From: Terrisporobacter mayombei
GTDB lineage: Bacteria; Bacillota; Clostridia; Peptostreptococcales; Peptostreptococcaceae
Direction of reading: 5' to 3'
Length of the DNA stretch: 64,000 nucleotides
Assembly: GCF_014333445.1 (NCBI RefSeq)
Contig: NZ_JACRYU010000016.1
Location: 186,001-250,000, forward strand
Shown: positions 1 through 8,448 of the stretch, one piece after another
Position numbering within the stretch: position 1 is the first letter of the stretch
Layout: each line of letters starts with the position of its first letter
The notes under the pieces: generated by a model
What the model was told of the DNA's origin: nothing
The model's input: the letters and a program-made list of their open reading frames with translations, nothing else
Databases searched by the model: none
Translations under genes and position numbers: made by a program

Positions 1-43
1 TTATTTGCTCGTTTAAAGCTAGTTCTAGTTTTTCACTTAACAT
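1..43 (-). CDS. Ferritin, N-terminal end only (runs off the window)
   Basis: The reverse strand reads ATG at 43 and then 14 codons beginning MLSEKLELALNEQI. This matches the first helix of bacterial ferritin (FtnA type), which stores iron as a ferric mineral inside a 24-subunit shell. An AGAGGTG ribosome binding site lies just upstream of the start (about 48-54). The rest of the gene is outside the window, so the ferroxidase residues cannot be checked. The identification rests on a short but characteristic stretch. Confidence 0.7.
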   Translation of the reverse strand, partial: MLSEKLELALNEQI

Positions 44-188
44 ATTAACACCTCTAAATATAATTTTTTCTTCTTTTATAATTTTAGCATAAGGAGAAAG
101 ATTAGTTATCATAAAATTTGGTAAAAATGAAAAAAAACAATTTTTATAGTATAATTACTTTTAAGTATATTGAAAAGGGGATATAAAG

Positions 189-851
189 ATGAAAATAATT
201 ATAGATGAAAAAATAATTGAAAAATGTAAGGATGTAGCTATTGGATCAATAGAGGCTGAAGTGGTTGTGAAAGAAGATAATGAAGAACTTTGGGAGAGTA
301 TAGATAAAAAAGCTAAAGTTATAGAAGAAAAAATTGATGTTAAAGAAATTTCAAAAATAAAAAATATTGCTGATTCAAGGGTAGCTTATAAAGTTTTTGG
401 AAAAGATCCATCGAGATATAGATTGTCTTCAGAAGCATTATACAGAAGAATAGCTAGAGGACTTGGTTTATATAGAGTTAACAATGTAGTTGATATAAAC
501 AATCTAATTTCCTTACAGTCAGCTTATTCTGTAGGGACTTATGATTTAGATAAGATAAGAGGTGAAATTCATCTTACTATTGCTGACGAAGGGGATACTT
601 ATGCAGGAATAGGTAAAGGTGAATTAAATATTGCTAATTTACCAGTATTTTATGATGAAGAAGGTAAGTTTGGTAGTACTACATCAGACTCTATAAGAGC
701 TATGATTACTACTGATGCAAAACATATCTTAATGAATATTGTTTCCTTTAATGGGGATGCTGAATTAGAAAAATATATGGATGAGGCCTGTGCATTATTA
801 GAAAAATATGCAGAAGGCAAAATTTTGAGTAAAGAAATTAATAAATGTTAA
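189..851 (+). CDS. B3/B4 tRNA-binding domain protein
   Basis: A 220-residue stand-alone protein resembling the B3/B4 domain of phenylalanyl-tRNA synthetase beta chain, which in that enzyme edits mischarged tRNA. Supporting segments are the SRYRLSSEALYRRIARG stretch near residue 80 and the Asn-rich VVDINNLISLQSAYSVGTYD segment near residues 100-120. Free-standing members are usually small cytoplasmic proteins of unproven function, possibly acting in trans on aminoacyl-tRNA. The start at 189 follows a GGGG-containing ribosome binding site (about 176-180). The gene is transcribed away from the divergent ferritin gene. The family call is good; the substrate is unknown. Confidence 0.8.
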   Translation: MKIIIDEKIIEKCKDVAIGSIEAEVVVKEDNEELWESIDKKAKVIEEKIDVKEISKIKNIADSRVAYKVFGKDPSRYRLSSEALYRRIARGLGLYRVNNVVDINNLISLQSAYSVGTYDLDKIRGEIHLTIADEGDTYAGIGKGELNIANLPVFYDEEGKFGSTTSDSIRAMITTDAKHILMNIVSFNGDAELEKYMDEACALLEKYAEGKILSKEINKC

Positions 852-917
852 TATAATTTAATAAAATAATAATTCTTCCTATAGATAAGAAGAATTTCAT
901 GGATGGAGATGAGTAAA

Positions 918-1562
918 TTGAAAAAAATTCAAAAGCCTAAGATTAATACAAACTTAGAGGTTATTAATGATGTAGAAGAATTATTAGCTTTAATAGAAGA
1001 AGACGAAAAAATTTATGATAAGTTAATAGAAAATATTGATATTCCAAGTATAGATGAATCTAGGATATCTTTTGATAGCTGTATATTTAGGAATGTGAGT
1101 TTTGATAATTGTACTTTTAGATACATAGATTTACAAGATGTAGTGTTTGAAAAGTGTGATTTATCAAATATAGATTTTTCTGAGGGAAGTATTTTTAGAA
1201 GTGAATTTCTAAATTGTAAAATTATTGGCTCAAAATTAGAAGATGCTAATTTAAAAGATTGCTTATTTAAAAATGTTTTGGGGGATTATAGTAGCTTTTC
1301 TTTCAGTAAGCTGAATAAAGTTAGTTTAGAGAGCTCATCTTTTGAATCTAGTGTTTTCATGGAAGTAAAAAATAAATATATGAATTTTGATGATTGTGAT
1401 TTTAAAAAGGCTGTATTTACAAAAACTTATTTAGAAGGAGTAGATTTATCTAATTGTGAAATTGACGGTATAGAAGTAGGTATACCAGAATTATATAAGG
1501 CTAAGGTAAATGCTAGTCAAGGATTAGAGCTAACAAGACTAATGGGTCTAATTATTGAGTAA
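918..1562 (+). CDS. Pentapeptide repeat protein
   Basis: About 214 residues. From residue 45 onward it shows repeated A(D/N)LXX-like pentapeptides such as FDNCTF, IDLQDV, CDLSNIDF, ANLKDCLF and VDLSNCEI. These build a right-handed quadrilateral beta helix. Many such proteins are cytoplasmic with unknown partners; some mimic DNA and protect gyrase, but nothing here points to that. Start choice: the GGATGGAG ribosome binding site (901-908) sits 9 nt before a TTG at 918, while ATGs at 903 and 909 overlap or abut it. An ATG at 899 opens only a five-codon reading frame. I prefer TTG 918, with moderate certainty. Confidence 0.8.
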   Translation: MKKIQKPKINTNLEVINDVEELLALIEEDEKIYDKLIENIDIPSIDESRISFDSCIFRNVSFDNCTFRYIDLQDVVFEKCDLSNIDFSEGSIFRSEFLNCKIIGSKLEDANLKDCLFKNVLGDYSSFSFSKLNKVSLESSSFESSVFMEVKNKYMNFDDCDFKKAVFTKTYLEGVDLSNCEIDGIEVGIPELYKAKVNASQGLELTRLMGLIIE

Positions 1563-1668
1563 GGTTTATTTCACTTAAAAACATCTTGAATATAGTCATT
1601 TTTTGATTTAATATATTGTATAAACAATTAGTTTTGATGAAATATTTAATCCTTAAGGAGAATGATGG

Positions 1669-2079
1669 ATGAACAGATCTACAAATACTGGAGACAGCAT
1701 ATTAGATAGTTTTAAAAGGGTATTAGTAAGATTTAAAGATGCTAAGTTTGGATTTGGTCTGATTAAGAATTTACCTAAGTTAGCAGATTATTTTAGTGAT
1801 AGGAATGTTTCAATATTTGGAAAAGCTAAGATATTCTTTTCTTTTGTAGTAGCATTAATATATTTTGTATTTGCTATTGATATAATTCCAGAAATATTAT
1901 TTGGACCAATAGGATTTTTTGATGATGCATTTATGTTAATTTGGGCAATTGGAATTATAAATGAAGAGCTAGATAAATATAAAGGACCACAAGATTCTGG
2001 TGTGAGAGGAAATAAAAAGGTATATAAAGATCCAAATATAATAGATGATGCTAGTTTTAGTATAAAAGATGATGAGTAA
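1669..2079 (+). CDS. YkvA-family DUF1232 membrane protein
   Basis: A 136-residue protein with a DUF1232 core. A hydrophobic segment at about residues 60-80 is followed by the family signature AIDIIPEILFGPIGFFDD and a second hydrophobic stretch, so it is probably membrane-associated through two helices. The C-terminal 35 residues are polar and charged. The function of the family is not established. An AAGGAG ribosome binding site precedes the ATG by about 8 nt. The gene stands alone, ending at a strong hairpin at 2086-2114. Confidence 0.85.
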   Translation: MNRSTNTGDSILDSFKRVLVRFKDAKFGFGLIKNLPKLADYFSDRNVSIFGKAKIFFSFVVALIYFVFAIDIIPEILFGPIGFFDDAFMLIWAIGIINEELDKYKGPQDSGVRGNKKVYKDPNIIDDASFSIKDDE

Positions 2080-2085
2080 CATTAA

Positions 2086-2120
2086 GCTATATGATAAATT
2101 AATTATCATATAGCTTTTTA
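2086..2120 (+). terminator. Rho-independent terminator after DUF1232 gene
   Basis: A perfect 12-bp stem (GCTATATGATAA at 2086-2097 with its complement at 2103-2114) is followed by a TTTTT run. Confidence 0.85.
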
Positions 2121-2312
2121 ATATATCAAAAATTTATATCATACTCAAATATGTTAAATTTTTTGAAGTTATGTAAATTTTTTTGTTAAATATCTATGTA
2201 TACGATTATTTATAATTAAGATAATAATCTTATAGAAATATTTATTTGAAAAAAATATAGTATACAGTTATATTTTACTTAGATAAGAAATGCATTAGGG
2301 AGGATGAATAAA

Positions 2313-3095
2313 ATGGGACAAAGAAAGATTTTATTTTTTGATATAGATGATACTATATTTTCTCGTAAAACACATAGAATACCAGAAAGTACTAAAAATG
2401 CAATTAAACAAGCTAAAGAAAAAGGACATTTAGTTTTTGTTAATACGGGGAGAACGAAAGCTGTAATTGGTGATGATATAAAAGAATTAAATTTTGATGG
2501 GTATATCTGTGGATGTGGTACTTATATTGAAGTTAATGATGAGGTTTTATATTATAAACAATTAGAAAAAGAAAAATATGAAGATATAGTATCTGCATTA
2601 AAGAAATATGATTTAAATGGAATTTTAGAAGGTAAAGAAGCTCTTTATGTTGATAAAGACAAACAATCAGATGAGTTTCTTACAAAACTTAAAAAAGAAA
2701 ATTATCCTATAAAACCATATGATATGGAGAATATGATATTTGATAAGGTATTTATTAGGTATGATGAAAATAAATATATAGATAATTTCTCAGAAGATAT
2801 AAAAGAAATTTTTGACTATATTGATCATGGAAAAGGGAGTAGAGAATTTGTACCAAAAGGTCATTCTAAAGCAAGTGGTATAGATTTTTTATTAGAATAT
2901 TTTAATGTAGATAGAGAAGATACTTTTGGTTTTGGTGATAGTAACAATGATATTCCTATGCTTGAAAATGTCGCCAATAGTATAGTGATGGGAAATGGAA
3001 ACCCAGAATTATTTAATATAGCTACATTCGTTACTAAAGATATTGATGAAGATGGAATCGAACATGCTATGAAATATTTCAAAATTATTGATTAA
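2313..3095 (+). CDS. HAD-superfamily Cof-type phosphatase
   Basis: About 260 residues. Motif I is FFDIDDTIF near residues 7-15, with both catalytic aspartates. Motif II is the Thr of VNTGRT. A lysine (GHSKASGIDFL) and motif IV (FGFGDSNNDIPML) lie near the C-terminus. The cap is of the C2 (Cof) type. Such enzymes dephosphorylate sugar phosphates, nucleotides or cofactors in the cytoplasm; the substrate cannot be told from sequence. An ATG at 2304 directly abuts GGGAGG (2298-2303), whereas the ATG at 2313 has a normal 9-nt spacing, so I place the start there. Confidence 0.9.
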   Translation: MGQRKILFFDIDDTIFSRKTHRIPESTKNAIKQAKEKGHLVFVNTGRTKAVIGDDIKELNFDGYICGCGTYIEVNDEVLYYKQLEKEKYEDIVSALKKYDLNGILEGKEALYVDKDKQSDEFLTKLKKENYPIKPYDMENMIFDKVFIRYDENKYIDNFSEDIKEIFDYIDHGKGSREFVPKGHSKASGIDFLLEYFNVDREDTFGFGDSNNDIPMLENVANSIVMGNGNPELFNIATFVTKDIDEDGIEHAMKYFKIID

Positions 3096-3129
3096 TAAAA
3101 ATATAATAAATTAAATAAGGGAGTGTTTA

Positions 3130-3204
3130 TTGAAAGTTTATTATATGATAATTAAAAAAATATTATATAATATGTTTTTAAATAAAATTACTGGGTATAT
3201 ATAA
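3130..3204 (+). CDS. Possible small ORF, 24 residues
   Basis: TTG at 3130 is preceded by AAGGGAGTG (3118-3125) at workable spacing and opens a 24-codon frame rich in Tyr, Ile and Lys, beginning LKVYYMIIKKILYN. It lies 35 bp after the HAD gene and before the terminator at 3264. It could be a small membrane peptide or simply a chance frame behind a purine-rich stretch. No family is recognised. Confidence 0.25.
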   Translation: MKVYYMIIKKILYNMFLNKITGYI

Positions 3205-3263
3205 TATAAATAAATATGAAACATTCTATTCACTTAAAAACACTTTAATATTCTATAACAAAA

Positions 3264-3299
3264 AGCTATGCCCATTTAGTCAGGGTATGGCTTTTTTTA
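3264..3299 (+). terminator. Rho-independent terminator
   Basis: A 10-bp stem (AGCTATGCCC at 3264-3273 with 3283-3292, G-U pairs allowed) is followed by TTTTTTT. It closes the unit containing the HAD gene. The rest of 3205-3436 is AT-rich with no other structure that I can support. Confidence 0.85.
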
Positions 3300-3436
3300 T
3301 TTTAAAATGGAAATATGGTTTACTAAAAATATTTGAAATTTAGTTATAATAATTTTTTGTTGTGATACAATTAGCATATAAATAAAATTGAAAAATTTTA
3401 GAGATATATTATATTTAAGCAATGGAGGAGTAAGAA

Positions 3437-4024
3437 ATGTTTTATCAAGAAGAGAAACAAGAAAAAGGGAAAGAAAATTCAGGTGAAGTTTTAGAAAAAT
3501 TATTAGAATCTAGATCAATAATAATATCTGGTGAAATAAATCAAGCTTTAGCTGAAAAAGTAAGTGCACAACTTTTAATATTACAAGAAATGGGCGATGA
3601 ACCTATAAAATTATTTATAAATAGTCAAGGTGGTCATGTTGAAGCTGGGGATACAATACATGACATGATTAAATTTGTTAAACCTCGTGTTATAGTCATA
3701 GGTACTGGATGGGTTGCAAGTGCCGGTATAACAATTTATCTTGCAGCTGAAAAAGAAGACAGATACTCATTACCAAATACTAGATATATGATACATCAAC
3801 CAGCTGGTGGTTGCCAAGGTCAAGCAACTGATATAAGCATAGAAGCCAAAGAAATAATAAGAATCCGTAAAAGAATTAATAAATTAATAAGTGATGCAAC
3901 TAATCAACCACTAGAAAAGGTTCAACAAGATACAGAAAGAAACTTCTGGATGAATTCACATGAAGCTGTAGAATATGGAATAGTAAACAAAGTAATTTCA
4001 AAATATGAAGAGTTAGATAAATAA
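3437..4024 (+). CDS. ClpP-family serine protease (TepA-like paralogue)
   Basis: A 195-residue protein of the ClpP fold. The catalytic triad is visible: Ser95 in GWVASAG, His120 in YMIHQPAGG and Asp165 in KVQQDTERN. The handle region FINSQGGHVEAGD (about 60-72) is typical. Compared with house-keeping ClpP, the Ser motif reads VASAG rather than AASMG, and an acidic/Lys-rich 20-residue N-terminus replaces the axial loop. It is therefore better described as a TepA-like or second ClpP than as the main ClpP. It probably forms cytoplasmic ring oligomers; whether it works with a Clp ATPase is unknown. It is monocistronic, with a GGAGG site before the ATG. Confidence 0.88.
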   Translation: MFYQEEKQEKGKENSGEVLEKLLESRSIIISGEINQALAEKVSAQLLILQEMGDEPIKLFINSQGGHVEAGDTIHDMIKFVKPRVIVIGTGWVASAGITIYLAAEKEDRYSLPNTRYMIHQPAGGCQGQATDISIEAKEIIRIRKRINKLISDATNQPLEKVQQDTERNFWMNSHEAVEYGIVNKVISKYEELDK

Positions 4025-4078
4025 ATATTTATAATATGAGAATAATATATTATAATTTTTAGGTGATAATTAAATAAA

Positions 4079-4126
4079 AATAAGAAAAGGTATTTGACAA
4101 ATCGAATACCTTTTCTTATTTTTTAT
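4079..4126. terminator. Bidirectional terminator between convergent genes
   Basis: A perfect 16-bp inverted repeat (4079-4094 with 4105-4120) with A-rich and T-rich flanks separates the ClpP-like gene from the reverse-strand gene ending at 4171. It can act on both strands. Confidence 0.85.
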
Positions 4127-4170
4127 AAAATTTATATTTAACATTGATAATTCATGAGCTAATAAATTAA

Positions 4171-4935
4171 TTAAGGATTTACTTGTCTAAATCTAAATAA
4201 AGATCTAGCATTAGCATAAGTGCCTTTTGCTACCAACATATTGTCTCTAGATCTAACCTCTACAAATCTCCCATTCGGAGCAAGAAGTGTAAATATCATG
4301 GAACCTTGTCTAAACATAATAAATCTGGAAGCTTTATCTCTATTTGTATCAGCTATTAATGTCCCTTGATTATTAATCCTAATAAAGCCTTCACCAACTA
4401 CCCTTAGTATAACATGAGTGCTAGTTACAGGTATTATTCTAAACACTTCTCCTTGATTATAATTAGCTCCAACGGCGTATAATACATCTCTATATCCAGA
4501 TATTATGAAAGTATTTGTATATACGGATTTAAATTTTACATTAGGCATTTTTTGTCCTGGTGGAATAACAGGGCCGGGACCTTGTTGAGGTGGAAAGTAT
4601 GGTGGAATAACAGGGACGGGACCTTGCTGGGGAGGATTGTATGGAACAATAACAGGGCCAGGTCCTTGTTCAGGTAAATTGTATTCATCGACTTCATAAT
4701 CTTCATTTTCAGTTGGTATATTATTTTGTGGGGTATTAGTATTTTGAATATTATTATCCTGTGGAAATAGAGTGCCAATTTCTTCACTAGGGACATTATT
4801 AATAGAATTAGTATAAGATGTATTTATATTATTTTCTAATACATCATATAATTTATTTTCATTTAGAGTATTATCTGTTGAAATTCTAGATGTTGTTTTA
4901 TTAGCTTTTTTTGATTTTAATTTATTTTTTTTCAT
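4171..4935 (-). CDS. Proline-rich repeat protein with C-terminal beta-rich domain
   Basis: About 254 residues; no family recognised with certainty. The order is a basic Lys/Asn N-terminus (MKKNKLKSKK), an Asn/Thr-rich low-complexity stretch to about residue 85, three imperfect copies of QGPGPVIPPY-PPQ (about 90-130), and a 115-residue beta-rich domain with several aromatic/Arg repeats (VFRIIPV, FIRINNQG, SRFIMFRQG, RFVEVRSRD). That domain looks like a beta-trefoil or fascin-like fold, which is inference. There is no signal peptide or anchor. The ATG at 4935 follows AGGGGGAA; an upstream ATG at 4965 lacks a ribosome binding site. It is possibly a spore or cell-surface matrix protein, but nothing proves this. 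Confidence 0.6.
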   Translation of the reverse strand: MKKNKLKSKKANKTTSRISTDNTLNENKLYDVLENNINTSYTNSINNVPSEEIGTLFPQDNNIQNTNTPQNNIPTENEDYEVDEYNLPEQGPGPVIVPYNPPQQGPVPVIPPYFPPQQGPGPVIPPGQKMPNVKFKSVYTNTFIISGYRDVLYAVGANYNQGEVFRIIPVTSTHVILRVVGEGFIRINNQGTLIADTNRDKASRFIMFRQGSMIFTLLAPNGRFVEVRSRDNMLVAKGTYANARSLFRFRQVNP

Positions 4936-5027
4936 AGCGTTCCCCCTAAATATTCTTTTACTCATTACTATGATAATAAATTAAGAATAGTTACATTTAT
5001 GATTTTATGGTATTATCTGATTGTATA

Positions 5028-5066
5028 ATAAAAGTACACTAAAATTTTTGTTTAGTGTACTTTTAT
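5028..5066. terminator. Strong hairpin, probable terminator of a lost reverse-strand gene
   Basis: A perfect 16-bp inverted repeat (5028-5043 and 5051-5066) with a 7-nt loop. On the reverse strand it follows the stop codon of the gene remnant at 5085-5144 and ends in TTTTATTATA, as a terminator would. Confidence 0.7.
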
Positions 5067-5084
5067 CAAATTGGTATATCTGGT

Positions 5085-5144
5085 CTACCTATTAAAACTT
5101 ACAGATCCAATTGCAATAATAAGACTTATTCCTATTAATGTATT
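5085..5144 (-). pseudogene. 3' remnant of a membrane protein gene
   Basis: A reverse-strand frame of 19 codons reads NTLIGISLIIAIGSVSFNR and stop, with an in-frame stop just upstream and no start. It resembles the last transmembrane helix of a transporter (for example of the DMT or MATE type). It is followed by a strong terminator hairpin, which supports its being a true gene end. It is short, so the parent family cannot be fixed. Confidence 0.4.
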
Positions 5145-5170
5145 TTAATTAGAAAAATATAAGAAAATAA

Positions 5171-5500
5171 GTTGAAATATTAGATGACGTGTTAGAATAT
5201 ATTTTAAAAAACTATGCTACTATAACTCTGGATGATTTAGCAGATAAGTTCAAATTTAATAAGTTTTACTTGAGTAAAATAATAAAATCCTGCACAGGAA
5301 AGAACTTTGTAAAAATAGTTCAAGATATTAAAATGAAAAAAGCAATAGAATTAATTTTATATATTAACCTATCTATAGGAGATATAAGTGTAGCTGTAGG
5401 GTATAACTCACCATCTACTTTTATGAGAACTTTTAAGAAAATATATGATATATCGCCAACTGAGTACAGAAGAATTAACAAGAGAATATGTGAAGAATAG
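5171..5500 (+). pseudogene. Truncated AraC-family regulator (C-terminal HTH domain only)
   Basis: About 103 residues from a GTG at 5189; the frame is open from 5171. The whole product is the two-helix-turn-helix DNA-binding domain of AraC/XylS regulators: ITLDDLADKFKFNKFYLSKI forms the first HTH, and the second ends in the classic GYNSPSTFMRTFKKIY and SPTEYRR. A normal member has about 280 residues with an N-terminal cupin or sensor domain; that part is missing. No ribosome binding site precedes GTG 5189, and homologous-looking residues (EILDD) continue upstream of it until a stop at 5168. I therefore call it a pseudogene, although expression of a DNA-binding stub is possible. Confidence 0.65.
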
Positions 5501-5643
5501 TACATAGTTTATTTAATGGATTTTTATTATAATGGATTATGGTAACGACTTTATTTTATATTTGTGTATTTACAGTATATTTTAGTGGCTATAAATAAAT
5601 TATAATAAATATTATATTAAGAAAAATTTCTGAGAAAAAAGCT

Positions 5644-5676
5644 AAAAAGGAGTGAGAATTAGTCACTCTTTTTTAT
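5644..5676 (+). terminator. Rho-independent terminator
   Basis: A 12-bp stem (5644-5655 with 5663-5674, one G-U pair) ends in TTTTTT. It is 140 bp after the truncated AraC frame. The rest of 5501-5860 holds only AT-rich sequence with no gene that I can support. Confidence 0.8.
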
Positions 5677-5860
5677 ATTCTTATTTTCTTGATATTAATT
5701 TTAATCCAACAGGGTTTAATAAAACTACATACACATATTTTACAGATATAATTTAAAAATAAATGAATTATAAAAATAATAAAAAATATAAATAAATAGT
5801 AAAGGGAGAGAAGGTTATTACTGTAGATAATCTTTGAATTTAATATAGGGGGTGATTTAT

Positions 5861-6535
5861 ATGAAGAAGTTATTTGTAATAATTATACTATTTGCAAGCA
5901 TAATTTTAGTTGGATGTGCAAAAACAGATTTAACTTTAGATATTGATAAAGATGGAAATACAAAAATGTCGATGAAATTTATATCTAAGCAGTCAGGGAG
6001 CTTATCACAAGATGAATTACTTGAAATAAAAGAAAAGTATGGGGCTGATAATATAAAGAAAATAAGTGAAGGAGATTATAATGGATATATTATAAGTAAA
6101 AGTTTAGGCAATATAAAGGATGAAGTTATTTATAATAATGCTAAAAAGAATAATTTAATAAAATTAAAGAAAAATAAAAGTTTTTTATATACTACATATG
6201 ATGTAAATTTTAATATAAAAGATGAGATTAAAAATAATATGTCCAAAGAAGATAGTATGATGATGAATCTAATAGGTAATACGGCTACTTTAAATTTTCA
6301 TATTATATCTCCTTTGAAATTCATAGATTCAAATGCCACGTCAAGTAGTAAAAATCAAGATGGCAGGATAACTTATAATTGGGAATATTCTTTATATAGT
6401 GTAAAAAATATACATATAAAATTTAAAATTATGAACTACATAAATGTAGCTTTCGTGATAATAATTATATTAATATTGTTAGCTATCATATATAAATATC
6501 GTAAGAAGAAAAAAAGAAATATTTATACATATTAG
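5861..6535 (+). CDS. LppM-like lipoprotein with C-terminal membrane anchor
   Basis: About 224 residues. The N-terminus is a lipoprotein signal (MKKLFVIIILFASIILVGC), the cysteine of LVGC being the lipidation site. It is followed by a beta-rich domain starting KTDLTLDIDKDGNTKMSM, which resembles the LppM/DUF3153 domain. A hydrophobic helix (about 195-215) and a basic tail KYRKKKKRN end the protein, so it is held at the outer face of the membrane by both ends. The role is unknown. The ATG at 5861 follows AGGGGGTGA; an upstream GTG at 5852 lies inside that site. Monocistronic. Confidence 0.7.
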   Translation: MKKLFVIIILFASIILVGCAKTDLTLDIDKDGNTKMSMKFISKQSGSLSQDELLEIKEKYGADNIKKISEGDYNGYIISKSLGNIKDEVIYNNAKKNNLIKLKKNKSFLYTTYDVNFNIKDEIKNNMSKEDSMMMNLIGNTATLNFHIISPLKFIDSNATSSSKNQDGRITYNWEYSLYSVKNIHIKFKIMNYINVAFVIIIILILLAIIYKYRKKKKRNIYTY

Positions 6536-6546
6536 ATTACATAATA

Positions 6547-6572
6547 AAAGCCAGTCTTATGACTGGCTTTTA
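6547..6572. terminator. Bidirectional terminator between convergent genes
   Basis: AAAGCCAGTC (6547-6556), loop TTAT, and its complement (6561-6570), with A and T tails on both sides. Confidence 0.9.
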
Positions 6573-6578
6573 ATCATA

Positions 6579-8117
6579 TTATTCAGAAATATGAACATAA
6601 ACAGTTCCAGAAAAAATATTATCTATGCCACTAAAAGTAAAGTTAAATTTAGAAGGAGTATGATCTAAAAACCATATAATAGAATTATTATCTTCTATAT
6701 ATTTACCGTTATGAGATGGATAAATATTTTTTATTATATTTCCATCTAGATCTTTTAGAAAGTCTAAAGATAACTCAAAAAAGTCATTATGATTAGTAAT
6801 CTTTTTTTCTATATAAATTTCCTGTTTATTTGCATATAAAAATTTTATATCTTTGTATATAGAAGATAAGTAAGATAGATCATATAAATTGTTTTCACGA
6901 AGGTCTAAGTAAATTAATTTTTTTAAATTAGATAGGAAACTTATATCGCATATTTTATTTCTTACTAAACTTAGAATTTGTAGATTTTCAGCATATTGTA
7001 ATCCCTCTAGATTTTTTATATAACTACCAAACTCATCTAATACAGTTAATCTCCTTATGTCTTCAAGTGTAATTATAGATTTATCATTTTTATTTAATGT
7101 AATATTAATTATAGATTTTAATTTTTTATCTGGTATTGATAGTTCTTGAATTAAGTTTTTAGCAGAGAAATAAGTTACAGAAGAAGGAATATACTGAAAG
7201 TCAGTTATGTTACTCTCATCTACTATAAGTGTATACAAATTTTCTGCATGTTCTAACCCTTTTAGAGACGTAATATCCATTTTACTAAGATCTAAAGTTC
7301 TTAGTTTTAATAAATCTTTTTTAGTGATAATATTATGTCTTATGTCTAGTATACTTTTTATTTTATCTTTTAGATTATCATCTGGGATAGAAATAATTTT
7401 ATTTAATCCAATTATATTTATAGTTACTTCACCTGAAAAATTACAATCTTCACAAGAAAAAGTAAAGCTTGGGTTTTTGTAAGTAACTATTTCAGTTTCC
7501 CAAATTATTTTTTTATTTATTTCACTATACATGCCTAAATCAGAAGGGATTATTTTATAGGGTGTTTTGCCATGTATATCTTTTAAAAAGCTAATATCTA
7601 GTACATAATAGTCAGATAAATCTAATACGTCATTTATTTGTATATTTTGATCTATAGCTTTTAAATCACTGATATTTTTTATACTTGATAAAGGAGATAA
7701 ATCACTTATCATATTCTCATTTAATTTTATAACTCTTAGGCTTTTACTAGTAGTAAGTGGAGATATATCTTGGATTTTATTACGGCTAAGAAGTAAAGAA
7801 TTTAGATTAGTCATTTTAGATAAATTAGGTATATTTTTTATATTATTGTTATTTAAAAACAAAGTGTTTAGCTTTTCAAGACTATTTATAGCATTTATAT
7901 CTATAATCAAATTATTTTCAATTAACAATTCGGTCATATTTTTAGCATATTGTAACCCTTCTAATGAGCTTATATAGTATCCGATGGAGGAGTCATCTGT
8001 ATATATATAGCTATTAATACTTTCTAAATCTGATTTGGTGATTTGGGTGTCTTCTGGTCTGGAAAAGTATTCATTTATGATTCTTTTTAGATTTGTGTCA
8101 GGGACAAGGTTGGTCAT
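6579..8117 (-). CDS. Leucine-rich-repeat protein, internalin-like modules without export signal
   Basis: About 512 residues. Three modules each begin with a cap resembling IPDxxLKxxI followed by an ITxxDL segment and a GLxxAxNL strand (about 5-60, 245-300 and 330-385). LRR units such as LNTLFLNNNNIKNIPNL and LIYLDLRENNLYDLSYLSSI follow the first and third. Each of those two LRR blocks is followed by an Ig-like, LRR-adjacent domain ending in FTFS plus FSG. No signal peptide, LPXTG motif, cell-wall-binding repeat or membrane helix is present, so it appears cytoplasmic or exported by an unknown route. AAAGGAGG (8126-8133) is 8 nt from the ATG at 8117; a GTG at 8126 overlaps it. The ligand is unknown. 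Confidence 0.8.
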   Translation of the reverse strand: MTNLVPDTNLKRIINEYFSRPEDTQITKSDLESINSYIYTDDSSIGYYISSLEGLQYAKNMTELLIENNLIIDINAINSLEKLNTLFLNNNNIKNIPNLSKMTNLNSLLLSRNKIQDISPLTTSKSLRVIKLNENMISDLSPLSSIKNISDLKAIDQNIQINDVLDLSDYYVLDISFLKDIHGKTPYKIIPSDLGMYSEINKKIIWETEIVTYKNPSFTFSCEDCNFSGEVTINIIGLNKIISIPDDNLKDKIKSILDIRHNIITKKDLLKLRTLDLSKMDITSLKGLEHAENLYTLIVDESNITDFQYIPSSVTYFSAKNLIQELSIPDKKLKSIINITLNKNDKSIITLEDIRRLTVLDEFGSYIKNLEGLQYAENLQILSLVRNKICDISFLSNLKKLIYLDLRENNLYDLSYLSSIYKDIKFLYANKQEIYIEKKITNHNDFFELSLDFLKDLDGNIIKNIYPSHNGKYIEDNNSIIWFLDHTPSKFNFTFSGIDNIFSGTVYVHISE

Positions 8118-8256
8118 TTCATGCACCTCCTTTGTTATGTATATACTATGATTTAAGATATAAAATTGTTAATAATAAGTGTATATTTTTATCCTAAAAA
8201 AATTATTTTTATAAATATTAATTTAGTAGTTTAATTATTATTTAATATAATATATT

Positions 8257-8319
8257 GAAAATCGTATAAATAATAAAAAATAAATATATATATCTTATTT
8301 TTTATTATTTATACAATTT
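8257..8319. repeat. Long perfect inverted repeat in the divergent intergenic region
   Basis: GTATAAATAATAAAAAATAA (8264-8283) and its exact complement (8295-8314) surround an 11-nt AT loop. With one mismatch the pairing continues into AAAAT/ATTTT flanks, for about 25 bp in total. It lies between the LRR gene and the PTS regulator (8118-8448). It could form a hairpin, be a terminator-like relic, or be the termini of a miniature element. No target-site duplication is evident. Confidence 0.6.
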
Positions 8320-8448
8320 TAATGTTTGATGTAAAATTAAGAATATTTAAGATATTAATAAAAATAAATAGCTAAATAGTTCTTAATTTAATTATGACTA
8401 TATTTAAATAAAAATGATTCAACAAAGGATATATTAAATGGGGGTAAT

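Noticed and set aside
1569..3250. TTCACTTAAAAACA shared at about 1569 and 3229
   Set aside because: Only 14 bases match and flanks diverge quickly; likely chance in AT-rich intergenic DNA.
4560..4690. Short tandem repeats that might be a CRISPR array
   Set aside because: They are in-frame coding repeats (proline-rich units) without unique spacers of uniform length. No CRISPR array or cas gene is present.
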